Shown here piece after piece: positions 7,933 through 17,555 of a DNA stretch of 40,774 nucleotides. The DNA lies in IMG/VR virus record IMGVR_UViG_3300027759_000171, positions 1-40,774 of that record; one strand, 5' to 3'. The notes under the pieces were generated by a model. The model saw only the letters and a list, made by a program, of their open reading frames with translations, did not search any database and was not told the origin of the DNA. The position numbers were made by a program, and so were the translations under genes. Each line of letters starts with the position of its first letter. Position 1 is the stretch's first letter. The DNA comes from a virus.

Positions 7933-7937
7933 TTTTT
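7913..7937 (+). terminator. Rho-independent terminator overlapping the DUF5522 gene end
   Basis: Stem AATCACG/CGTGATT (7913-7919 and 7928-7934), 8-base loop and T run (7933-7937). The 5' arm lies in coding sequence and the stop codon TGA (7930-7932) lies in the 3' arm. It separates the early-type genes from the virion genes. Confidence 0.75.
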
Positions 7938-7947
7938 ATTTTAGATG

Positions 7948-7981
7948 TATTTATTCAAAACACATAGATACTATATTTATT
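7948..7981 (+). promoter_or_regulatory. Two TATTTATT boxes before the baseplate operon
   Basis: TATTTATT occurs at 7948-7955 and again at 7974-7981, the second ending 4 bases before the gp25 ATG (7986). They follow a terminator directly, so a promoter for the long virion operon is expected in exactly this gap. They are the best-placed members of the recurring box. Confidence 0.5.
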
Positions 7982-7985
7982 AGAT

Positions 7986-8444
7986 ATGGCAAATGGAATC
8001 ACATATGGAATAAATTTTCCTTTTAGAGAATCTTACGTTGGTAAATATTTGGATGTTTCAGATAATACCGATGAAGAAGTTAGAAGTAATTTAGTTCATT
8101 TATTGTTAACTAGAAAAGGGTACAGATATTATCTTCCTGATTTTGGAACAAGATTGTATGAATATATTTTTGAACCTCTTGATGGGCCTACATTTAGTGA
8201 AATTGAGGGTGAGATTAGAGACTCAGTTGAAAAATATATGCCAGGTGTACAGATAACAAACATTTCAATAACCGACGCTTCTTTAGGTGAAGAGGATGAG
8301 GGTACTTTTATTAATTCTAATGGAGATAGGGAATTTAAAGTACAAGGTATAGGCGAAAAAGAACATACCGCAAAAATTAAAATAGACTATAAGGTCACAA
8401 ATCAAGCCTTTGAAAGTAGTGATTTTGTTATTATCAATATTTAA
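7986..8444 (+). CDS. 25: Baseplate wedge protein gp25-like
   Basis: 152 residues of the gp25/GPW family. Family hallmarks are the N-terminal INFPFRES segment, EEVRSNLVHLLLTRKGYRYYLPDFGTRL (the R-x-N-L.. then PdFG turn) and the EYIFEPL / DSVEKYMPGVQI stretch. gp25 joins the inner baseplate wedge to the sheath and starts sheath polymerisation in contractile tails; the old lysozyme label for the family is not supported functionally. It is a little longer than T4 gp25 (132) because of an acidic loop (GEEDEGTFINSNGDRE). First gene of the virion operon, with gp6 6 bases downstream as in many contractile-tail phages. Confidence 0.9.
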   Translation: MANGITYGINFPFRESYVGKYLDVSDNTDEEVRSNLVHLLLTRKGYRYYLPDFGTRLYEYIFEPLDGPTFSEIEGEIRDSVEKYMPGVQITNISITDASLGEEDEGTFINSNGDREFKVQGIGEKEHTAKIKIDYKVTNQAFESSDFVIINI

Positions 8445-8450
8445 TAGTAT

Positions 8451-10289
8451 ATGGCTGAGAAAAAAATATCCTACACAACCAGAGACTTTCAAGGAATAAG
8501 AACTGAGTTAATTAACTTTACAAGAACTTATTATCCTGATTTGGTACAAAATTTTAACGATGCTGGGGTTTTCTCAGTAATGTTAGATTTAAACGCTGCC
8601 GTTACAGATAACCTACAATTTAATATTGATAGAAGTATCCAAGAAACGGTATTACAATTTGCTCAACAAAAATCTTCAGTATATAATATCGCTAAGACTT
8701 ACGGGTTAAAAATTCCGGGTCAAAGACCTTCGGTGGCATTAGTAGATTTCGCAATAACGGTTCCCGCATTTGGTGATAGAGAAGATTTAAGATATTGTGG
8801 TATTCTAAGAAGAGGATCCCAAGTAAGTGGTGCAGGACAACCATTTGAAACTGTCTATGATATTGATTTTGCTTCGGCAATAAATTCTGAAGGAACCTTA
8901 AATAGATTAAAAACACCTAACTTTGATGCTAATGGTAGAATATTAAATTATACTATTACAAAAAGAGAAGTTGTCGTAAACGGGTTTACAAAAGTATTCA
9001 AACGGGTTATTACACCAAATGATGTAAAACCATTCTTTGAATTATTCTTACCTGAAAAAAATGTTTTAGGAATAACAAGTGTTCTTTTAAAAGACGGGAC
9101 TCAATATAATACAATCCCAAATCCACAAGATTTTTTAGGGTTAGACAATAGATGGTATGAGGTTAAGGCACTTGCCGAAGACAGAGTATTCATTGAAGAC
9201 CCAACTAAAGCATCTGATCAACCTGGAATTAAGGTTGGTAAATATATTTTAACTAATACTAAATTTACATCTGAATATACACCTGAAGGTTATTTAAAAA
9301 TGACATTTGGTGGTGGTAACGTTTCTGCGGAAGAACAACTTAGAGATTTTGCAAGATCAGGTAAAGGATTTGATTTAAATAAATATTCTAACAATTTAGC
9401 ATTAGGTGCGGCTCTTAAATCAAACTCAACATTGTTCATACAGTACAGAGTTGGTGGAGGACAAGCAACTAATTTAGGTATTAATGTAATCAATCAAATT
9501 GGTACGGTATCATTCTTTGTTAATGGTCCTTCAGAAAGTGTTAACAGATCTGTAATTAATACATTGAAATGTAATAACGTTACTGCGGCGATTGGAGGGG
9601 CAAACGCACCAACACTTGAAGAAGTAAGAAATATGGTATCATATAACTTCTCAGCACAAAATAGAGCGGTTACAATAAATGATTACGAATCAATTATTAG
9701 AACAATGCCTTCTCAGTTTGGAGCACCAGCAAAAGTTGCAATTACTGAAGAGAATAATATGATAAAGATAAAAATGTTATCTTATGATACAAGTGGTAAT
9801 TTAACTGACACGGTTTCTAATACATTAAAAAGTAATGTGGCAAACTACCTTTCAAACTATAGAATGATTAACGACTACATCTCGATTGAAAGTGCAAACC
9901 CAATTGACTTGTCGGTTAATGTTGATGTTGTGTTGGACGCTAGTCAAAATCAAGGAGCGATTGTGTCTAAAATTATTGATATTATCACAACATACTTTAG
10001 TCCAACAAAAAGACAATTGGGTCAAAATGTTGTTGTGTCGGAATTAAGAAGATTAATCCAAGCGGAAAATGGGGTAATAAGTATTTCAGATATGGAATTC
10101 TTCAATAAAGTTGGAGGTCAATATTCCTCAAATCAAACATCTCAGAAATATTCTAATCCGGCAACAAAACAAATACAGTTAATTGCGGACACAATTTTTG
10201 CTGAACCTACACAAATTTATCAAATTAGATACCCTAACAAAGACATAAATGTTAGAGTTATCAATTTAAGTACAGTTAATTTCTCCTGA
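8451..10289 (+). CDS. 6: Baseplate wedge protein gp6 / baseplate J-like
   Basis: 612 residues, close to T4 gp6 (660). The N-terminus (SYTTRDFQGIRTELINFTRTYYPDL followed by NDAGVFSVMLDLNAAVTDNL) is typical of gp6/BppJ proteins. The centre has the family stretch NMVSYNFSAQNRAVTINDYESII, and the C-terminal part contains the conserved DVVLD..Q...IVSKIIDIITTYFSPTKRQLGQ region. gp6 dimers form the iris around the tail tube and tie the six wedges together. The order gp25-gp6 supports the call. The next 71 bases hold an AT-rich gap with a small palindrome (10314-10330) and a TATTTATC box. Confidence 0.88.
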   Translation: MAEKKISYTTRDFQGIRTELINFTRTYYPDLVQNFNDAGVFSVMLDLNAAVTDNLQFNIDRSIQETVLQFAQQKSSVYNIAKTYGLKIPGQRPSVALVDFAITVPAFGDREDLRYCGILRRGSQVSGAGQPFETVYDIDFASAINSEGTLNRLKTPNFDANGRILNYTITKREVVVNGFTKVFKRVITPNDVKPFFELFLPEKNVLGITSVLLKDGTQYNTIPNPQDFLGLDNRWYEVKALAEDRVFIEDPTKASDQPGIKVGKYILTNTKFTSEYTPEGYLKMTFGGGNVSAEEQLRDFARSGKGFDLNKYSNNLALGAALKSNSTLFIQYRVGGGQATNLGINVINQIGTVSFFVNGPSESVNRSVINTLKCNNVTAAIGGANAPTLEEVRNMVSYNFSAQNRAVTINDYESIIRTMPSQFGAPAKVAITEENNMIKIKMLSYDTSGNLTDTVSNTLKSNVANYLSNYRMINDYISIESANPIDLSVNVDVVLDASQNQGAIVSKIIDIITTYFSPTKRQLGQNVVVSELRRLIQAENGVISISDMEFFNKVGGQYSSNQTSQKYSNPATKQIQLIADTIFAEPTQIYQIRYPNKDINVRVINLSTVNFS

Positions 10290-10339
10290 TAATTTATTTT
10301 TTTTTAATTAGAACTATTTTTTGAAAATAGGAAATAAAC

Positions 10340-10347
10340 TATTTATC
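10340..10347 (+). promoter_or_regulatory. TATTTATC box before the 1,819-residue tail gene
   Basis: TATTTATC ends 13 bases before the ATG at 10361, in a 71-base AT-rich gap. Just upstream a 7-bp palindrome (CTATTTT/AAAATAG, 10314-10330) is present without a T run. Confidence 0.35.
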
Positions 10348-10360
10348 AAAAAAGACTTTA

Positions 10361-13300
10361 ATGGTAAAATCACATAGAATAAGGACACAAGTCGGTGTCG
10401 ACAAATACATCAACGTAAAGTTAGACCAAGATTTTGATTTTTTAGAAATCCTATCTTTGAAAATTAACCAATCGGATCTCTATATGAAGGTATGTTCTGA
10501 CTATGGGGTTGTAGTTGGTAGGGTTGTGGTAAACGGTGGTTTTGGGTTACCAAATGCTAAAGTGTCTATATTCATACCATTAACACCTGAAGACGAATTA
10601 AACCCGACCATATCTGAATTATATCCGTATAAAACTTTATCTGATAATAATGAGGCTGGATATAGATATAACCTATTACCTCACGATCCCTCATATAGTG
10701 TTCATGCGGCAACAGGGACATTCCCAAACAGGGAAGAAGTTTTATTAGACCAAACTTATATTGAGGTTTATGACAAATACTACAAGTATACCGTTAAAAC
10801 AAATGATAGTGGTGATTATATGATATTTGGAGTTCCTGTTGGGACTCAAACTGTTTTCATGGATGTTGATTTATCTGATATTGGGTGTTTTTCATTAACA
10901 CCACAAGATTTAATTAATGCAGGGCAAGCGACTGAAACACAAGTTAATGGGTCAACATTTAAGAAGTCATCTAATTTAAGTGAATTACCACAAATTAAAA
11001 CATTAAATAAAAATGTTGACATTTCTCCTCTTTGGGGACAAGAAGACATTTGTCAAATAGGTATTACGAGAGTTGACTTTGATTTAACTAATGAAGCAAA
11101 CGTAACAATTAGACCTAATGCTATTTTCATGGGGTCTCTTATTTCCACAACCAATGATGATGCCCTTAAAACAAATTGTAAACCAAAAAACAATACGGGT
11201 AATTTATGTGAGTTAATTGCAGGTCCTGGACAAATATTATCTATTAGACAAACAATTTACCCCGATAAAAATAATTTACCAATTCTTGAGGAATATAAGT
11301 TTGAACAAGATGGTAAAGTTATAGATGGGGATGGATCATTTTTGGCAAATGTTCCGATGAATTTGGATTATATTATAACAAACGAATTTGGGGAACAGGT
11401 AATTTCTAATGACCCCACTAAGGGAATCCCAACAAAAGGAAGATATAGGTTTAAATTTAAATGGAGTAACGAAGGTGGGTTACAAAACGAATTCCAACGA
11501 GCAAATTTCTTAGTTCCAAATATTAAAGAGTATGGTTGGACATCAAGTAGTATGGATCCATTTGATCCAAGTTCAACAACACCATTCTCTATTGTAATGC
11601 CGTCAACATTTCCTATTAATCCACCACAATACACAGGGTCAACAATTGCAACAACTAATGGTGGTCTTTTATTTGGGGATTCTGTTAACAGTAAGAAGTT
11701 TACAATCTATATTGATAGTGGTAGTGGTCCACAACCATATTATGGTGATATAACAGTTATACCTGTTAACGCTGGTGATATTATTTTGGCGGTTTCTGAA
11801 CCAACAGATGATACACAACAACAAGAAGTTAATTTTACTTTTTATCCTCAAGATTATTTTGATTTACTAAGATCATACACGTTTAGTTTAGATTGGGACG
11901 ATTATGTTGACCCAATATCGGCAATTAATTGTGAAGACACGTTCTACGAAATGAACTATAATAAAGTTTATACGACCGCAATGTTCCTTGATAGATACAA
12001 AAATGGTGTCTCAAGGGCAAGACATTTAGGGATTAAGGAAATTGATAATAGAACTTGTAAGTCAACGGTAAATACATTCCCATCTAATGACATCGTTAGA
12101 AATTTTGATTTTATATTTTTTTTATTCAACTTACTAATTAATATTTTAACACTCCCTTTATTAGTATTATTGTTTGTTGCTCACTTTATAGCTTGGGCAT
12201 GGCCTGTTTTAAAGTACTTATTAATCATTTTAGGGATATATTTTGCTTATGATGCAATAAGGGATATGATTGACTGGATAAACTCATTAATTGAGGTATT
12301 CGCATTTGCACCTTTAGGTGGTCCTGTAATTAATTTTGGTTTGATATTAAGAATTGCGGCACAAGCGTTATCATTCATATTCCGATTAGCATTATCAATT
12401 GCGTTTATTGTCTTTACAATAAAATACTTAATTAAGATAAAGAATTTCCCAAGAATAGGTTTACCTATGATATCTTACCCTGAATGTACAAGTTGTGATT
12501 GCGATTGTGGACCTGCGACTTTGGAGGATGATATTGATGCAAACTCAGTTCAAGATTCAATTGATTCGCAACAATCAGATAGTGTTGATGTTAACCTTGG
12601 ACAAGCAAACGGATTTTTAGCACCCGTTAATACGCCCGCATCGTATAACGTTATTCACCCTAATAGTCAAAATAATCCAATTGAAGATCAAATGGAACGT
12701 GATAGAGGACCATTTTGGGATGGTCCTTGTCTTGATGGCACTACGTGTGTTAATTGTAGTGTACCATCATTAATTACTGCGGCGATGAAACAGGATATAA
12801 CTCCTGAAGTTGCCGCAAGAGGAATCATTGACTATCAAAGAATGTTCTCAGGTTATGACATATTAAGTTCAACGGGAGTAGTGAATGAAACTATTGTTTA
12901 TAATCCCGAATTTGCATTATACCACGCTCCCCAACCATTTATATTTTCCGCTTGGGATAACTCTGGTAATGACCCAAGAGGTTTTGCTTTCCCAACTAAA
13001 GAAACATTACCACAAAAATTAAATGAATTTAACACAAGAAATAAATATTTTGGACCAAACGCCACAAATAGAGTTAGAGGGTATATTAACCCATCTTTAA
13101 ATGGAAATACTTTTTTTGAAGATCAAATTGTGTTTCTTTTGGCAAATCCTGGAACAAAAGATCAAATGCAAGTTGGTAAACCAATTAGTTTTAATGATCC
13201 ATTAAAATCTAATGGTTATGTTAACCTAACAGGAGGTACATTAAACGAATTTGGTAATAATGCAATTACAGGAACAACAACAACGGGAACAACCTCAATA

Positions 13301-15820
13301 ACGGTTAGTTGGGCTGACCCTTCAAGTATTACCACCACAACATCTTTAAGTTTACCTTTCATTATTAATCAACCTGTGATATCAAATATGCCATCATCAA
13401 TTATTGGAGATGAGATTGGATATTTACAATATCCTACCGACGTGGAATATTTTCAGATGATAACAGGTATGACGGTATCCAATTTCTTTGCTTTAACTGG
13501 TACCGCATCAGGTACATTACCAACAGACTCATTTTTAAAACATAGAATTGAATTTTTATATCCTTGTGGTTCTGGTTATGGCACATATGATGCTGGTGAG
13601 GCTCTTAGTCAAATGACAAATTATGAAAATTTTGAAATTATCATACTAAATAGGGGTGTTGACGTACATACTGCACCACAAAAAATTAAATATGATTTAT
13701 CGAGAATATTTGGAGAACCATTTGGTACTGTTATAACCCCTGAAGGTGATTATTACTTAAATGTGCCGATAAAACCAACAGGTGTGAGACCTGCTAGTAA
13801 TAATACCGCAACAAACTCAGCGGCTAATTTATATTTCCCTTCATATAATTTTAATATAGGACCTGCGGTTGGGGCTAACCCTAATTACACTGCATTTACA
13901 TCAAATTACCCTTATTATTATTTATCTACTGACGATCTTAGTGTTGCGAATTACACACCAGTACCTTCCGCATGGCAAGGATTAGATTTTTTAACAAGTA
14001 CCCCAAGAACAATATTATCTGTTTGTGACTATACATTGCCAAGATCTATTCCAGACTACATTGGTGGTGGTACATTCTTAGGATCACAAAGTAATACTTC
14101 GTATCCTCCTTGTGTTAGTAGTGCTAATGCGAATACACCTAATAATGGTGATCAGGGTAAAGGAGAAATTGGTGTTGTACCATCAGACCAATTAAATGCA
14201 TTATATTCACCGGCATATTATCGTTATGGGTTACTTGGTGTTAATTTTAACGATAAAACTAAAATGGTTATGAGAAGTGACCGATTACCTACATCCACAA
14301 AAACTGAAAATGGTGCAGGATCAATAACAGGTTATGCGGCACACCAAAATAATAATTTTACATTCTACACTGCCGATGGTATTTCTTCATCATCAGGTAC
14401 TGGAGTGGCGTCTGATTTAGCGTCAGGTAATCAATTTGATTTACCTGATGGAATAGCATCAATTGCGGCAACATTAACTTGTGATGATATGGTTTCATTA
14501 CAATGTTATCAAGGTTCAGGTAATAACGTAACGGTAATACCTCCTGACCAATGTATTGTACCTGAGGATAGAGTTAAAAAAGGATGTTATTGTTTATTAA
14601 ATAAAAAGTACATTTCAGAGTACGACGAAGATGTAAAATTATTCTTAGAATGGAAAACAAGGTTTACAATTATGTTTGCCGCTTGTCGTGGGGTATTTGC
14701 TCAAGTGTTCCAAAACAATTGGATTAATGGGGTGTTATATATGTATTCATTTAATAAAACCGCAACATATACGGTATTAGATCCTAATAACCCAACATAT
14801 AATTATTGTGATGATGTTATTGTTTTTAATGAGTTAAGTAATGGTTTCTATTATAGATCTTCGCCATGGAAAGATAGTACTCAACAATTCATTGGGAAAA
14901 ACAAACCTTTGGTTAATCCATTATGGCCATCAACAATAGTTAATGGATACCCTGGATTAGGTTATAATGAAAAACAAATCCAATTCCCAACAACAATTGC
15001 TGATTTAGGGCCTAGAGATCAATTTATTACCGAGATATGTAATAATTCGAATTTTAATGGTTACATGGCCGATCAAGTCAAATCTACATCATATCAAGAT
15101 ACATCCGACCTAATCCAAATTGGGTTCTTATCTAGATTGTTAAATGACACATTTAGACAGACAATGTTTCCTGTTACGACAGGTGGTGGTACCACAGAAG
15201 GTAAAGGTATTATACAATTCTTTAATAGTACCAGAAAAGGAGATAGAATTGATGGTGATTTTGCTCAAGCATTATCGATAAATTCCGAATGGAAAGTAAA
15301 TCCATTCATCTTTGAAAATTACCCTAATCCAAATTCGATTTATTTTGGTGATGACAACCAATTCCCACCAAGACCTGTGTTTGGGATCCTATTTGAAACC
15401 CCAACTAAGGAGTATGATTATAGAAGAAAATTAACACCTGGATATGAAACCTATAGTCATACCCCGTTAATTCAAGACTATTATGGTTTCCCAAAAACGC
15501 AAGATGTTCCCCATTATCAATGGAAAATTGAATCATCACCAAATATATTTGGGTCTGAAAATAATAACTGGTATACGTATTCGCCTTTCTTCCATAAGGG
15601 ATATCAAAATTTGGATTTTAATATTGATCCGTATTTCCAATCCTCAACAACTAAATTAGGTATACTTACCAATTTTGATGTTAGTGGACAACCATTACCG
15701 ACACCACAAGTATCGACGCAAGTCATAGTTGGGGCACCATTCCATTTTTATTTTGGGTTAAATAATGGTAAAACTGCGATTGATAAATTTGTTAAATTAT
15801 ATGTAAATAACGAGGGATAA
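10361..15820 (+). CDS. Giant baseplate/tail protein with a hydrophobic multi-helix segment
   Basis: 1,819 residues. The N-terminal part includes VVGRVVVNGGFGLPNAKVSIFIPL and later TVKTNDSGDYMIFGVPVGTQTVFMDVD, a carboxypeptidase-regulatory-like beta fold. Residues about 580-690 are strikingly hydrophobic, with three or four possible transmembrane helices (FIFFLFNLLINILTLPLLVL, YLLIILGIYFAYDAI, ALSFIFRLALSIAFIVF). A Cys cluster follows (C-T-S-C-D-C-D-C near 708-715). The remainder is beta-rich, with Gly/Thr/Asn-rich repeats, aromatic residues and scattered Cys. No enzyme motif was recognised. Position right after gp6 suggests a gp7-like wedge component, but length and the hydrophobic block do not match T4 gp7 (1,032 residues). 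The block may insert in host membrane on contraction or be a buried assembly element; both are inference. Confidence 0.8.
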   Translation: MVKSHRIRTQVGVDKYINVKLDQDFDFLEILSLKINQSDLYMKVCSDYGVVVGRVVVNGGFGLPNAKVSIFIPLTPEDELNPTISELYPYKTLSDNNEAGYRYNLLPHDPSYSVHAATGTFPNREEVLLDQTYIEVYDKYYKYTVKTNDSGDYMIFGVPVGTQTVFMDVDLSDIGCFSLTPQDLINAGQATETQVNGSTFKKSSNLSELPQIKTLNKNVDISPLWGQEDICQIGITRVDFDLTNEANVTIRPNAIFMGSLISTTNDDALKTNCKPKNNTGNLCELIAGPGQILSIRQTIYPDKNNLPILEEYKFEQDGKVIDGDGSFLANVPMNLDYIITNEFGEQVISNDPTKGIPTKGRYRFKFKWSNEGGLQNEFQRANFLVPNIKEYGWTSSSMDPFDPSSTTPFSIVMPSTFPINPPQYTGSTIATTNGGLLFGDSVNSKKFTIYIDSGSGPQPYYGDITVIPVNAGDIILAVSEPTDDTQQQEVNFTFYPQDYFDLLRSYTFSLDWDDYVDPISAINCEDTFYEMNYNKVYTTAMFLDRYKNGVSRARHLGIKEIDNRTCKSTVNTFPSNDIVRNFDFIFFLFNLLINILTLPLLVLLFVAHFIAWAWPVLKYLLIILGIYFAYDAIRDMIDWINSLIEVFAFAPLGGPVINFGLILRIAAQALSFIFRLALSIAFIVFTIKYLIKIKNFPRIGLPMISYPECTSCDCDCGPATLEDDIDANSVQDSIDSQQSDSVDVNLGQANGFLAPVNTPASYNVIHPNSQNNPIEDQMERDRGPFWDGPCLDGTTCVNCSVPSLITAAMKQDITPEVAARGIIDYQRMFSGYDILSSTGVVNETIVYNPEFALYHAPQPFIFSAWDNSGNDPRGFAFPTKETLPQKLNEFNTRNKYFGPNATNRVRGYINPSLNGNTFFEDQIVFLLANPGTKDQMQVGKPISFNDPLKSNGYVNLTGGTLNEFGNNAITGTTTTGTTSITVSWADPSSITTTTSLSLPFIINQPVISNMPSSIIGDEIGYLQYPTDVEYFQMITGMTVSNFFALTGTASGTLPTDSFLKHRIEFLYPCGSGYGTYDAGEALSQMTNYENFEIIILNRGVDVHTAPQKIKYDLSRIFGEPFGTVITPEGDYYLNVPIKPTGVRPASNNTATNSAANLYFPSYNFNIGPAVGANPNYTAFTSNYPYYYLSTDDLSVANYTPVPSAWQGLDFLTSTPRTILSVCDYTLPRSIPDYIGGGTFLGSQSNTSYPPCVSSANANTPNNGDQGKGEIGVVPSDQLNALYSPAYYRYGLLGVNFNDKTKMVMRSDRLPTSTKTENGAGSITGYAAHQNNNFTFYTADGISSSSGTGVASDLASGNQFDLPDGIASIAATLTCDDMVSLQCYQGSGNNVTVIPPDQCIVPEDRVKKGCYCLLNKKYISEYDEDVKLFLEWKTRFTIMFAACRGVFAQVFQNNWINGVLYMYSFNKTATYTVLDPNNPTYNYCDDVIVFNELSNGFYYRSSPWKDSTQQFIGKNKPLVNPLWPSTIVNGYPGLGYNEKQIQFPTTIADLGPRDQFITEICNNSNFNGYMADQVKSTSYQDTSDLIQIGFLSRLLNDTFRQTMFPVTTGGGTTEGKGIIQFFNSTRKGDRIDGDFAQALSINSEWKVNPFIFENYPNPNSIYFGDDNQFPPRPVFGILFETPTKEYDYRRKLTPGYETYSHTPLIQDYYGFPKTQDVPHYQWKIESSPNIFGSENNNWYTYSPFFHKGYQNLDFNIDPYFQSSTTKLGILTNFDVSGQPLPTPQVSTQVIVGAPFHFYFGLNNGKTAIDKFVKLYVNNEG

Positions 15821-15821
15821 G

Positions 15822-17555
15822 ATGATAGATAACCCAACAAATATTGTATTAGGAAGTTTAAGATATAAAGGATCAAGCGATACTAATCTTTTTATTGATG
15901 TTCCATTAGAACAGACAGAAAAAGAAATAGTTGAATTTGATAGAAATGTTGACTTAAGTTTACAAAAGGTTTTTGATGATGAAAGACAAGGGTCAAGTGT
16001 TTTTAGACCTGTAACTAAATACACATTTATATTTAAAAATGAATATACGGGATCAACAACTTATGTTCCGTATAGAAATAATTTGTATTACACAAACGCA
16101 ATTAATAATGCGGTGTCTTACGTGACAAATCCTAATACGCCTTGGGACGGATATCCCCAATACTGTGAATTTGATTTTATTCGAGTTGATAATAATATAC
16201 CAGGTTACACCCAACCACCAAATAATCATGTGACATTTATAAATAAAAGTGCCTCCACCTATAATTGGACTCATTATATGAGTTACGGTTATAGTAATGA
16301 TTACACTAAACCTTTATTCGCAATTGATAAGGATACATCCGCATCTTGGTTTTGGATGGCATCAGATGGTATACCGTTTACAATAACATCTGGTAGTGAT
16401 GATAATGGAAATTTTATCACATTTAAATGTCCGATGAAACATGGGATATTAACAGGGGAATATGTGGAATTTCCGTTTGATTACAATGGGGAAACTATTT
16501 TTCAAGTTAATAGTCTTGGGGATTCAGGATTTGGAAGTGAGGAGTACATTTTTAACGTCTATAATGTTGGATTTACGGGAACTACATTCCAAAACGGAAC
16601 ATCAAGTACGTTCAGACGAATAATTAATAAAAGTAATACAGGAGAAACAAGATCTGAATATTATGTTAGAGTACATAAAATATTAACAAATTCTGATTGT
16701 GCGTTATTAATAAAAGCAGGATTTGAACAAAATATATTCGCATCAAAGTCAAAATTTGAAAAAGACGTTTTAAGTCCAAATAACATTAATAGAACTTCAA
16801 TAAAAGAAGGTAATCAATCATATACTTTATCCTTTAATTGTGACATTGATATTAAACCATTACGTGATAATCAAAATAGACCTATATCTGAATTGTATTT
16901 TACTACATTATGGAAAGGTTATTTTGGGTGGACAAACGGAATGAAACAAGGGTGGGGATTTAATCAACCATTAGATAATGGTTTACCAAATTCTTGGTGG
17001 GGACAAGGAAATTTCTTATCCAATACAAACATAACACAAGGTCTATATAATTCAAATACACTTCCACCTGTTGGTCCATTTTATTATAATAACGATTTAG
17101 TATCGGGCGATACCATTGATGGGGATTATTGCGAATGGAACGATTATGAACAAAAAGAAAGAGTAATATCAAGATATGTTCATAAAATAATATATAATGA
17201 CCTTAAGTTTAATATTGTAACCGATGCCGACCCAACAAATGAGTTTGGATATTATTATAATCCACACAATTCAATAGTAATTCGAGAATATTCTGATTAT
17301 ATTGAAGAGGCGGATTCTAATTTAATATTAGATATTCCTGACTATGCATTCTATTCTAATTTATCTAATAGTTTTAGATGGAGAGACCTATATACTTATG
17401 GTTATATAGATAGTAACGGTATTGGTGTTAACTATCCATTTATGAATGGTAAACATTACCCATACGTAAATACTATTTTTAGATTAACACCTGAAGGTAT
17501 TGGAGTACAAAACATAAACGATATTGCGGAACCGATAATAGATGAATGTGAATAA
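15822..17555 (+). CDS. Tail/baseplate structural protein, family not recognised
   Basis: 577 residues, starting 1 base after the previous stop. It is rich in Asn, Tyr, Gly and Thr with a beta-structure look, and has no signal peptide or membrane helix. Segments such as TYNWTHYMSYGYSNDYTKPLF and FWMASDGIPFTITSGSD suggest Trp/Tyr-rich surfaces of the sort found in phage receptor-binding or wedge proteins. In the C-terminal third, NQNRPISELYFTTLWKGYFGW is the most distinctive stretch. The next gene overlaps its end by 14 bases, implying translational coupling and co-assembly. Virion role is inferred from position between baseplate genes. Confidence 0.72.
   Translation: MIDNPTNIVLGSLRYKGSSDTNLFIDVPLEQTEKEIVEFDRNVDLSLQKVFDDERQGSSVFRPVTKYTFIFKNEYTGSTTYVPYRNNLYYTNAINNAVSYVTNPNTPWDGYPQYCEFDFIRVDNNIPGYTQPPNNHVTFINKSASTYNWTHYMSYGYSNDYTKPLFAIDKDTSASWFWMASDGIPFTITSGSDDNGNFITFKCPMKHGILTGEYVEFPFDYNGETIFQVNSLGDSGFGSEEYIFNVYNVGFTGTTFQNGTSSTFRRIINKSNTGETRSEYYVRVHKILTNSDCALLIKAGFEQNIFASKSKFEKDVLSPNNINRTSIKEGNQSYTLSFNCDIDIKPLRDNQNRPISELYFTTLWKGYFGWTNGMKQGWGFNQPLDNGLPNSWWGQGNFLSNTNITQGLYNSNTLPPVGPFYYNNDLVSGDTIDGDYCEWNDYEQKERVISRYVHKIIYNDLKFNIVTDADPTNEFGYYYNPHNSIVIREYSDYIEEADSNLILDIPDYAFYSNLSNSFRWRDLYTYGYIDSNGIGVNYPFMNGKHYPYVNTIFRLTPEGIGVQNINDIAEPIIDECE

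Noticed and set aside
7986-8444. Lysozyme activity for the gp25-like protein
   Set aside because: The name is historical for the family; no lysozyme catalytic arrangement is visible, and the baseplate role is established.
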